This document shows, piece after piece, positions 46,101 through 56,300 of a stretch of DNA of 64,000 bases. The position numbers and the translations under genes were made by a program. The DNA lies in the NCBI GenBank assembly GCA_023634235.1, contig JAMKCF010000003.1:10758742-10822741 (forward strand), written 5' to 3'. This DNA comes from Pisaster brevispinus (Eukaryota; Echinodermata; Asteroidea; Forcipulatida; Asteriidae). The notes under the pieces are model-generated. The model was not told the origin of the DNA. It searched no databases and worked only from the letters and a program-made list of their open reading frames with translations. The stretch's first letter is position 1. The number at the start of each line of letters is the position of its first letter.

Positions 46101-49100
46101 TTAATTTTTTCAGAACTGGCCGAACAATTTGTTTTTGAGAATACACTTGTCACAATGAAACCCCGACTAAACAAAGGAAATACAACATTTCAGGTTCTCT
46201 TGTAAACTGAGGATGCCCTCTCCATGAATCGCAAAACCTCGGCCATAAGCTACAGTGTACAGTTGATAATTGGCCATGGTATGCTGGAATCTTTGACCAC
46301 TCAGACTTAATCAAGTCCTACATTGAGCCAAATACAATGATAAACAATGGCAGCAGCCTATTTCTCACTTGTAATCCTTGTTTGTACAACAAAGGACGAA
46401 GGTCCGGAATCAGAGATTACACAATAAACCCAAGAAAAAGGGAGATATCGACCATCATTTCCAGTACCCTTTTCCCCTCTTTGTCCGGAGGAGACAAAGC
46501 ATGGCACAGTGAGTGAATGCACTTTGCACGGTACACAATGGACTGTGTTAACATTCTGGTATTCCTAAGTTTAAAAGCGGGTGTACACGTCATCTGTTGT
46601 TTGGGCTCAGAAAAAAATTGGCAGGTATAACATACACGTCTTCCGATGTTAACTGGTCAACTTGAGTTGCAAAAAAACCCAAACAATGTCTGTGCATGTA
46701 CAATACCTTCCCTGGTATTAGTCTACATTATGTACACGCCCATTGTAGATTACACCTCATGTATTACTTATAATCAGCAAAAGCGTTACATTCATTTAAT
46801 TTTTTAATGTGTACAACATACACAGTACGTTTGTACCTTTAGGTCCTGTACTTTAGAATGCAAACACTGGCTGTACATTTGTCAGAAAATATTGTTGCTG
46901 TGCAAACACTGTGCACTGCCCTGAAGCTGTACGTACAGCCTGATGAATAATTCATGCCTAATGGCAAACACACATGATAGATTCTGTATATTTCTGCAAT
47001 ACTGCAAAGTGTTGATTTCAGCACTGGCTTTGAATCGATGCATCTCTTTCTGTGAAAACCTTAATTGAATTCTGTACCAAGTTCAAACGGAACTTCCTGG
47101 CTATGGGGATGCACAAATTCAGATCATTGTAAATTATGCATTCCCAGTTATCACATGTACTGTACGTAAATTATATTGCAAATTATTACATTATATGCGA
47201 AGATGAATGTTAAAAAAAAAGGCTTCATCAACAGGGCCCGATTTCATGGCTTTGCTTACAGCCAAATTCTGTGCTTATGATCACCATTTTCCACTTACTG
47301 TGCAAGCGCCAAATTTCTGCGCTAGCTGTGAAACCGAAGAATGCCTAAAGTATGGAATAAGCAATGGCATGCGCACAAGCAAAAATTCCCTGCTAACCCA
47401 TGAAATACGCTTGATGTAAGCGCGGTATTCCCTGCTTCCGTAAGCACTGATTCTTTGCTGTAAGCACAGCCATGAAATTGGGCCTTAATGTTTACATTGG
47501 ACCATATAAATGTAATTATGTATATTATCAACATGCATATTGTAGGCCTAATGTTGAAAAAGGCAAAATCTTACTGGAAAGACCCATTGCTATGCTTGCA
47601 GGATGCACCGTACATGTAGATTACATGTTTATGATTTATTTCAAATTTATTTACTTACAATTTGTCTTTGTTTTCCTTTTGTTTGTTACAACAACAGTGC
47701 TACCATGTACTAACTGTACATAGTACAGTACAAAATAATTTTATTTTAAATTTTTTAAATTGGAGTATGGGTCAACGGAGGCCTTCCCATTTTACCAGAC
47801 GCCAACATTGCCATGGTGATCAGTACTGTGACACCAAAGAGCAGCTAGTATTGATTTATTGGCAATTTCAAGTTAGTCTTGCTCTTGATACTAACCAGCA
47901 CTAATAATTTTGCTAAAGTCACAGCCACTATATAAAGCATGCAATTAATGTAACGTAATCGTTAGATGTACTCCGTGTTCCATCATCCACCCTCTTGGGC
48001 TTGTCAATTTGAAAGCTACTCGGCCATGACAACTGGCCACATACTATTAACCAAGACCACTCTCGGGAATCTTGCTGTATTACTAAAACCAGAGCAGTCG
48101 TCCCAATGGGGCACCAATCATTGTACGACCCTCTACATGGTTCTTTGTATGTATGGACACACCTGATCAGGCCAACTCGATAGATACTTGACAGTACTTG
48201 TATTAGCTGTGACAGATTGCAGAATATCAAATCAGGCTTGAGCCTAAGTGGAAATGATTGTGTTTCTTATGGGATGAATCAAATTATTTGAAATGTTCTC
48301 TGCTACAAAGTGTTCATTAGGTTGAATTGCCCTTCAATTTAGAATTTATATCAAAATTACTACTGAATTTCTCCGAGCCTTTAGGAAGGCTTGGCAAAGT
48401 GTAGTCAGGGCTCAAATTTGTGGGAAAAATCCACAAGACTACAGGGCTTGTAACTCTAAATGTTTACTGGACCTGGGGTCGATTTCACAAAGAGCTAAGA
48501 TTGATCTTAAGCTGTGTATCAATCTTAATTGCTAAGCAAAGTGTGATGTCACAATACAAATCTCTATGGTAATATTGGCAACTCATCTTAAGATGAATCG
48601 AGCCCAGAACTGTTTTTACAAGACCAGGGGTCGATTTCACGAAGCACTAAGATTCATCTTAAGATGAGCTGTCAGTATCACCATAGTGATTGTATTGTGA
48701 CATCACACTTTGCTTAGTAATTAGGAGTGATTTGGAGTTAAGATCAATCTTAACTCTTTGTGAAAAGCATTAAGATTCATCTTAAGATGAGTTGTCAGTA
48801 TCACCATAGTGATTTGTATTGTGACATCTCACTTTGCTTGGCAATTAAGATTGATACACAGTTAAGATCAATCTTAGCTCTTTGTGAAATCATCCCCAGG
48901 ATCAAAACTTCCTCAGACAGTTTAACATGCATATTAACTGTTTTCATTTGATGATTTATCTCACTTGCCTTTATGTGTATTAATTATACTTCATTACTCG
49001 ACAGAATTCAAAGTATCATACTCAAGTCAACATTGGAACATATTTTGTTTCCTCTTAAAATATGACACAGTGAGATATTATTTAATTGAATAATGCATGA

Positions 49101-52100
49101 ATGCCGGATTTGTTTGGTCATTAGTTTACTGTGCCGATGCTAAAACCACTGGCCTCGGGCCTGCGGTCCGGGATAAAATTCAAGCCCTGAAAACGGTCAT
49201 CATGATGGTCATCATGATGACCGTTTTCAAAGGCTGTAAAATTCACACGACGCGTGACTGCTTTTCCTTTTAAAATACACAGCATGTGTGCATCAAATTG
49301 ACACTTCTGTCACCACAATATAACAGGATTTTATTTAACAGTTTAAATTTACCAGGCCAATGGATAAGTGTATGTTCTTAATCTTTTTGCTCCACCAACA
49401 GTGCTGTTAGTATTTATTTTTAAACACAATCGATGTGTTACTCTGTCAGGGTTATGCAGGACACTGAAGCTACACTGTGCATACAATGAAGTGCAACCAC
49501 ATGTGGTCCATCCATGAAGTGTGACTGATGACGTAATAGAATTCAGTCCGACTAATTACTTCTATCACTATCAGGTCTGAAAACTCATTCAGAAGATGTT
49601 CATACTTTGTGTATGCATTTATTTGTGTGCAGACTGTTACATGATGTAGTTTGGCATAAAGAGATGTTATTCCTTACATTGTACATGAATTATCAGCTAA
49701 TTTGAACAAACCTGCAATGTAATTTGTACCGATTTATCTATTAGTCATTGTTTTAGGGCTCTCTAAGATGGTGGTGGGATGAAGTCAATGCATAAAGACT
49801 AGCACCTCCTTATATAGGAGTTACAGATACACACACCTTAAATATAAAATAAGATGAAGGGAAACAAACAATGAAATAAAAGAAAAAATTATAACGATAA
49901 CCAAAACAACCAAAACTGCCTAATTTCATGGTGCTGCTTATTATTAATTCTGCGCTTACTACAGTCAGCAATAAAACGCAAAACAGAACACCATAGTGTA
50001 CACTTGTATAGTAACAGCGCCATGATTTTTGGGCCTGATCAGCAAATAAAATGCTAGCCACTTTGTTCAGTTTTCAAAGCTACACGTAAACGTATCGGAG
50101 TCACCAAAAGAATCACACAAATGCGGGAAAGTTCCACTAATTGCTGGCACCCCAGTAAGCCTCAGAACCTACCACAGGCTTTCGGCAAGACATCTGGAAG
50201 CCTGCTACAAAGAACAGATGGCTCCATAGTCCACTTATCAGAGGGTTAAGATGGTACACACATGTATGTCTGTACAATTTTGTGTATTCAAGTGAAAAAA
50301 CAATTTTCAGCCCCTAAAAAACAAATTTAACAAAAATATCTACACAATTCTGAGGCCTGAACCCCCTCTTAGATATATGTGGAACAGTCAGTATAGGATA
50401 TCAAGGACTTTTACTTCCCCAGGGCATTGCACTTTGGAGAAAACAGTGAAAAAATAGCATTTGCCATGTCTTGGTGTTTACCAGCCCTCACTTAAGGGAA
50501 TGGTCTGTTACTGTTTAGTCTACATGTAAGTGTTACATAGTATTAGTAGTTCCATGAGAAGGAGCTTTAACAGGTCAGCGTTCTCCCTTAACAGTGGTCC
50601 ACTGGCCAAATGCTAGTTGAAACACCCGAGGACCAGTCAAAATTCTCTGCAAGTGGTCCGGCTGGCTAGCTCAGTGTTAAAAGGCATCCCTATTCAATAT
50701 GAATAAATGGACTACTGAAATGGGACCAGTGAAATGACAAGCTGAACGGTCCCGCTGGCTGGTCACTGAAAATGTTAAGGGCAAACCCTACAGGTTAAAG
50801 GTGAAACTCATACGCACCTTGACAAATTCCATCAGTAGCTCTCCATCAAAGGTAGATGCTTCCTTTTGCAGCTTCAGCTTGCCTTTGGTGATTGTGAATG
50901 GAATTAGTTCATCATGACCTGTACCCCTACCAGCGATATCGTAGATGTCTAATCCCGAGACAACGGTGTGTAGATCATTCAGAACAACATCAAAAACCTG
51001 TCACAAGAAGTGAAATAAATTTGCACGCTTCAGTGTTCTAACCACTCACTGTGTACAACAAGCATGGTAAAACTAAAAAGACATAAGTCATGGAGGAAAG
51101 GTTGAATCTTGTTTGAGACCAAATCCATAAATGTAAAGCAGCGAACTGAAAACATTTGCTAATGTTTATGTTTACGTTGGTTGACTGGGCAGGATGCATC
51201 AGTTTTGACATGTAACCACCAAGGGTGATTGACTGGTGCCCTGGAGCAGAGCCATAGACAGGCTCTTCTATTTCTAGGCAAGGACAAATCTGTGGGTCGC
51301 AATCTTTGAAGTTGTCCTTATTTAAAATTCGCGCAGTTTGCCATTTTGTGACGGCGCAAAATTTGTTTCCTGGCATGAAATTTGTGCAGGATAGCTCGGG
51401 GCACAAATTTTGAGCACCGCTCGATCTGTTATCGTTCCTATCCTTATCACCGATTGTCGAGAAATATATACGCTATTATGGGAATATATGTTAAAAAGGT
51501 ATTAAGTTCAAAGTAGTATTCTGCTGGATTTTAAATTCTGGCTGAAGTGATACTTTTGTTCATAAACTTGGGAAGAACGTCGAGAAATAGGTCTGCTCAC
51601 CAAACAATCGCGCATGCAGATTCTCGTGTCAGATAACTTGTTGATAAACTTTCCGTTAAAATACATACTGTAGAAAAACAAATTTGAAAATTTGTTTGCA
51701 AGACAAACACATCCCGTTTTTGTTTGTTTGTTTGGTTTGGGTTTCGTGTTTGTTTTCTTTAGACTAGCGATGACAACAACCGCAATAACAACAATAAATA
51801 GAAGCCGCCGCCTCCATGTCAATTTCGTGCCTCAGCAGCCCAATATTTATTTGTGTGGGCAAACCTTAGTTCAAAAATTGCGCACGCAAATTTTAAAATT
51901 GGCTTGTGCGAATTTAAAAAGGGTGCTAAACTATAAGGCAGTGAAAATCAACTGGGTGGAACTTTAGACAACAGTACAAATAAAAAACAACATCTAAAAT
52001 AAATCATAACTGCTCACAGCAGCATTTGAACGAGTTGAAAGTATGGTGTCTTTGAAATGTTTGTTTTTGAACTGAGTGAAAGTGTAAAGCACTCTACTAT

Positions 52101-52939
52101 GAGATGACTAAACAAACTTACTAAACAAGAGCAATATTTTCTTATTTCATTTTCAAGAGTAATAATTAATATAGACTATTTTATTTCATAATGAAAATAT
52201 GGCAGTCGGATACAGACATTTTATACCAACCTTTCAAAAGACATAAAATTGAGCAACAAATAGAAATACCACTGTCATTTTGTCAAAATAGCTGATAATA
52301 ATATTGATTATTGTATCCCTCCAACACTAACACTTTAGCAACAGAAAGACTAACTTCTTTTCTGCAGAGAAAATGTGGTTAATGAAACTGCCTATAAGTA
52401 TAAAAGATCAATCATGGTTTATTACAAAGTGAAATAGCACTACACTACAGCAATAGCAACCCTTCCTTTGATTTGTTATGTTAGTTTCAGCTTGTGTGTA
52501 GGTTGTATGTCACTGCTAAATAAATACATTGCTTTTGTTTTGTAATAAATAATATTTTTTTACACTCGAGACCACCACCGGTATCACTTACCTTTTGCCG
52601 AGATGCTGCAAACCAAACCTCACAAAATTTCAACACAAGCACATAGTCGCCATCGTCTTCGATTGTGGTTGTATACCCAAACGTGTTGACATCATACCGC
52701 TCTGTCTGGTAGAGAATTGCATCCTGTGGTGGCACGCGCCCGATCACGGAAAGACTTTTTCCGAAGTCCGAGGCAACGCCAACCTCCAGCGGGTCACTCT
52801 CATATTCCACGCCGTACACATCCCGATGCGCTGGGCCGCCACAGTTGACGGCAAATACCACTTCGGCAATGGCATTTGATGGAGATATGCAGTGAATAAA
52901 ACATGTCAAGAGAACCGTGAAATATGTTAGATGTTTCAT
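37161..52939 (-). CDS. MLEC: malectin, ER lectin for glucosylated N-glycans
   Basis: Malectin is a type I ER membrane protein that binds Glc2-Man9 N-glycans in early glycoprotein quality control. Exons in transcript order: 52939-52592, 50997-50818, 38497-38440 and 37387-37161 (270 residues; vertebrate about 290). Residues 1-22 are a signal peptide. The malectin fold runs from about 27 to 195, with [58 protein letters not shown] and GDYDNPK. An acidic stretch ([16 protein letters not shown]) is followed by the C-terminal membrane segment [19 protein letters not shown]. Compared with Xenopus binding residues, Tyr89, Phe117 and Asp186 equivalents are kept (Tyr82, Phe110, Asp180), but Tyr67 is Phe59 and Tyr116 is Trp109. 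The chosen ATG gives the signal peptide; in-frame ATGs upstream at 52987 and 53068 would bury it. Intron 2 is 12.3 kb. Confidence 0.97.
40931..41118. repeat. interspersed repeat family R4, copy 2
   Basis: Begins CATTCTCCCTTAAC and ends GTTAAGGGCAAACTCTGG. It shares GTGGTCCGCTGGCCGAATRC and GGACCAGTCAAAATTC with the 50579 copy. Confidence 0.75.
41514..42153. mobile_element. nested fold-back repeat complex
   Basis: CTAGTTTGTCAACTTCCAAT at 41674 is the inverse of 42130-42153 (24-bp arms, one mismatch). The centre of this pair coincides with the central hairpin at 41881-41953 (22-bp arms starting CGCATGACAAGTA, two mismatches). A further inverted pair (GCTGTCTACCAAGCACGC at about 41519 and 41966-42005) overlaps. 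It looks like a fold-back element that took in or sits inside another. The right part carries a tandem duplication of GAATGGACCAGTGAGAATTC (42029-42085). Confidence 0.6.
42167..42888. mobile_element. Harbinger-like MITE with TTA target duplication
   Basis: The ends AGCCGTGTTCCCATTGGACT and the inverse of AGTCCCATGGGAACACGGCT match over about 20 bp with one difference, then keep T-rich similarity. TTA flanks both sides (42164-42166, 42889-42891). A 3-bp TTA/TWA duplication is typical of PIF/Harbinger transposons. 722 bp with no transposase; internal GGGAACGC pieces repeat the end motif. Text right of the element (GTCAATTTCCAATACC) resembles that at 41681, so it inserted into another repeat. 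Confidence 0.7.
43584..44803 (+). mobile_element. hAT-like non-autonomous element, CAGGG ends
   Basis: It starts CAGGGGTTTCCCTTAAC, ends GGTTCGAAATT-type text in inverse (TTTCGAACCCTG), and is flanked by GACGT on both sides (43579-43583, 44804-44808). Near both ends ACTCGCCCG blocks repeat. CAGGG ends fit hAT transposons; a 5-bp rather than 8-bp duplication is atypical but reported for some hAT groups. 1220 bp with no transposase. A second copy, inverted, is at 25536-26262. Confidence 0.7.
44387..44544. repeat. 77-bp tandem duplication inside the hAT-like element
   Basis: TGCGTGGACTACAGGCGGGC starts at 44391 and 44468 and continues nearly identically through CTCGCTACCATTACCATGTG. The other copy of the element (25.8 kb) lacks it. 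Confidence 0.85.
47228..47490. repeat. interspersed repeat family R3, copy 2, with inverted ends
   Basis: Starts GGGCCCGATTTCATGGCTTT and ends AGCCATGAAATTGGGCCTT, which pair. The interior contains CTTACTGTGCAAGC and CCTGCTTCCGTAAGCACTG blocks. Confidence 0.7.
48475..48895. repeat. three adjacent copies of repeat family R2
   Basis: A first copy (48475-48610) starts GGGTCGATTTCACAAAGAGC and ends CTTAAGATGAATCGAGCCC. Two more (48627-48755 and 48756-48895) run in the opposite sense, with ATTCATCTTAAGATGAG, CACCATAGTGAT and GTGACATCWCACTTTGCTT, ending CTCTTTGTGAAA. The ends are mutually inverted, so each copy is also partly self-complementary. Confidence 0.85.
49915..50040. repeat. interspersed repeat family R3, copy 3
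   Basis: Contains CCTAATTTCATGGTGCTGC, ATTCTGCGCTTACTACAG and ends GCGCCATGATTTTTGGGCCT. Confidence 0.6.
50579..50790. repeat. interspersed repeat family R4, copy 3
   Basis: Begins CGTTCTCCCTTAAC and ends GTTAAGGGCAAACCCTAC; the longest of the three copies found. It lies 28 bp from malectin exon 2, at the 5' edge of intron 2. Confidence 0.75.
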
Positions 52940-53342
52940 GCTGAAATGAAAGTTGGAAATTGGTATAAAATTTCGTCTGTTTGACATTTTGTGGGGTGAA
53001 CTAGCAGCAGTTTCTACACAGTCGGTCCTCAAGCGCTGCGAACACATTGTACACAAAACAGCGTACATCGTGGTTGATCGTGGTTGGCCACATGTACAAA
53101 ACGTAGAATTGCAGAAACATTATTTTATTCACGTAGTCATTTAGTTAATTATTCAAAACTGTATTTCTTTATAGCCTAAACTATTTTGTTCACAAAATAT
53201 ATACAATTTAAGTATTTATTCGTTTTTGAAAATTTAAAACAATATTTGAAGACATTACTATAGAAAAAACGACAAAAAATTCAATTAATAAACTGTGACA
53301 AATAAACAAACGAATTATCCTTCCCAAGAAGCTCAATCCAAG
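52940..53342. promoter_or_regulatory. bidirectional promoter region of malectin and TYW1
   Basis: The start codons of the minus-strand MLEC and plus-strand TYW1 genes are 403 bp apart with no gene between, so both 5' UTRs and promoters must lie here. No TATA box is clear. The TYW1 start codon lies within CCAAGATGGCAGCC, which resembles the YY1 site often found just downstream of vertebrate transcription starts. Transcription starts cannot be placed from sequence. Confidence 0.65.
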
Positions 53343-56300
53343 ATGGCAGCCTCCGTAGCAGATTTCTACTTTCTATTTTGGTGTTTTTTAATTTTCAATT
53401 TCTGTGGTTTTGAGAGAGTAAATGCCACCGATGGTGAAAATGAAGGTAGATGAGACATATATACGTGCACGGGACTTACTGATCCAAGTTTATTAACTGG
53501 AAATTTTGTTCTAAACAATTTGTTCTGCCGGCTATTGCCAATGTGTACGCGATGTATTGGAATGCAAGAGTAGAGGGCGCTGTTTATATATAAAATTGGT
53601 TTATATAATAATAATTTATTTTTTTTCCTGCTGCAGGTTATTGATTTATTGAACTGTGACAATCTACTGGGTATTAAATTTAACTAAGTTATTGATTTGA
53701 CCCTCTTGACAATTTTTTGACAATCACAATGTGAGTAATATTTTTTTTAAAGTTTATATCATGGGGATGATGAAAAATGCCCCACACACCATTCCCACCT
53801 GACCTAGTGACACTGACAGTCGGACAATTTGACTTAGTGAGACAATATCATATGGCGGGTAGGACAACTTGATGGCTTGTCCGTTCAACCACCTCCATGG
53901 TTAACAATCTGAAGACAGGTCGAATTTTGATCAGACAACTTGGTGGTCATGGTGGTGGTTGTTCAAATCCGCTTGTTTCAAACTTTGAATCAAAGACTAA
54001 AGAGACTTTCATTCAATAATGGATGTAGTTATTGCACCAAAGTGATTTTAATTCCACATTACTGACATTTCTGTGGGTTTGAGGGCCTGTCAATTAAACA
54101 AAAACGAAGCAAATTAACAGCTTTAATTTGTTTGCCGGCTAGAAATTTGTCCGATATCACCCTTTTTTTTACTCTACTTGGTAGCAGGCTACTTAATTTA
54201 GTCTGGGTGTCTATGTAATGAATGTCAGTGGCGAAGATCCATCACTCACCCATCAACTTATCTTGGCACTCCGTCGAGTTGTCTCACTGATGGCTTGTCG
54301 AGGCGTTGAGTTGTCCCACCCGTCAAGTTGTCTCACCCATCCAGTTGTCTGACTGTTGAGTTTTCCAACGGTCAAGTTGTAATTCCAGCTGGACATGACT
54401 GATGAAGTTGTGATGGATGATCTTAACCCTACGTTACTGTTAAGCCTGTGCGTAAACGTTTTTTTTTTTAACCGTGTAACCGTTTCTGAAACGGTCGGTT
54501 ACACGTGTAACCGACTGTTTCAGAAAAAAATGGAGTTCAAAAAAATTGGTTCAGACGACCGAGCACGATGTTCACTGCCATCGAACGGATTTTCGTCGGG
54601 GATGAATCACATAATGGAAACTTACTTGTAGGTGAAAATGTATCCAGTGAAATAAACAATCTTTGTCATTCAAGTGTCCGTGTTTCTTTATCAATAAAGT
54701 GCATTTTTAAGCCGCCCCACTGGCATACTGCACAGACTTGGCGCAACCGCAACAAGAAAGCTGACATGACGCAACACGTGACCTGACAGGTGACCGACAC
54801 CAAACCTGACTACTCGACAGTGTTGATTGGATAAGAGTGGTTACAGTACATGAGCAGTGATAGGTCCAGAAGCCGCCAGCGGTGATAGATCAAGAAGCAG
54901 CCAGCGTGCACTCTCCCACCGTTGTACCCTGTTATGTTATGTGTAATTTTAAAAAAACCGCTTCCTTTGTGGAAGTCGCCTTTATCTAGCTAAGAAAGTT
55001 GGACGCTTCGGCGCTTCGGCTGTCATTTATCTACTCAAAGAAAGTTCAGTATTGGCTAGTTTCCTTTGATGGTGAACCTGCTATTGAACGCGCGCACTCT
55101 CAATGGGCCAAACCTGTCCAAGATTTTCTTAAGACTTATCTTGCCTCTATTGTCTGCCACTTACCAGGGTCCCCTCTGTGGTTTCTTTCGTAGACAAAAC
55201 ATGAAGACGAAGACTATTATTCGCGGCGCACCTCGAAGATCTGACATGTTTACGCTCACGCTCAACGAAAACAATAAATAAGAACTGACAGAAGAATAGA
55301 AGATTGCGACTTGCGGTCTAAAACATTTACGGATTTATTAATTTCAACAAAGCACCATTTTTGAAACTGGTTTTACGGTTACCCGAACCGAAAAAACGTA
55401 AACGTGTAACCAAAGAATCGGTCGGTTAACCGTGTAACCGTGTAACCGTCACAGGCTTAGTTACTGTACTACATGTGTACCTACAGTACAGTGCAGTACC
55501 GGTACAGTACTTTTTCCCAAGAGTATTGCACTGTTGTTAACCTTACAGTTATAGCATTATAAACAGCGTACATGTATGTGACATATGCATGGAGAATTGT
55601 GATCAAACTCGTATAGTTTGTGCAGATGTGCCACTATTACTATTAGCATTCATCAAATTCTTTACAATATATTTCTCATACATTTAGATGATACGTTGCA
55701 ATCCCACTGGGGCAGTAAGTTAGTGACTACACTATGGACATCAGTTCCCTGCTGGTACGGTGTGTCCTTTGTGACAGGGGTAGCTACCCTCCTTATGGTG
55801 ATACTTTGGTGGAACAAGAATGATAATGTAAGTAAAACTGGTTTAACCCTAACCATGTTAAATGCAACAATATGCACCAAATGGTAATAGTTGTTGTGAT
55901 CTGTTGCATTTGGCAGTCAACTCAGATGTCATTCTTTGACTGAATTTGTTGCATTCAGCTCAGTGAAGTGACTTCATATAGGTTTGGGTGCTTCTATTGT
56001 ATCTGAACAACTTATAATGGGTATTTCAAAATATTTTTTATGGGAAAAGTATTGAGAAGTATGATGTAATATTAGGTAAGAATCATAATTCAAATCATAT
56101 TCAAAAGACTGTATAATAACAGTTAAACATTACACTTATGTGCATACTGTTGCATTTAGCAGGGCAAACACCCTTGCTCAGTCCTTTCCCAAACAGCATG
56201 CCTGCACAATGCAACAATATCCCTTGTTGCATTTTGTTGCATTTGGCATGGTTCTCATTTCAACTGTGTTGCAGTCTGTTGTATTTGGCAGGCTTTGTAG

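Larger units (their letters stand above)
38498..50817. other. malectin intron 2 (12.3 kb), repeat-rich
   Basis: Nothing resembling an independent gene was found on either strand. It holds R4 copies (40931, 50579), a fold-back complex (41514-42153), a Harbinger-like MITE (42167-42888), a hAT-like element (43584-44803), R3 copies (47228, 49915), a cluster of R2 copies (48475-48895), and a 30-60 bp near-duplication series at 38500-38815 in which GCAAACAGAAAGATGC recurs. Confidence 0.6.

Noticed and set aside
51038..51406. Minus-strand 122-residue open frame next to malectin exon 2
   Set aside because: It lies in malectin intron 1, overlaps the region before the exon 2 acceptor, and shows no recognised domain.
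52940..53068. Longer malectin N-terminus from ATG at 53068 or 52987
   Set aside because: The frame is open, but the extension is polar and would bury the signal peptide that begins [11 protein letters not shown]; malectins start at the signal peptide.
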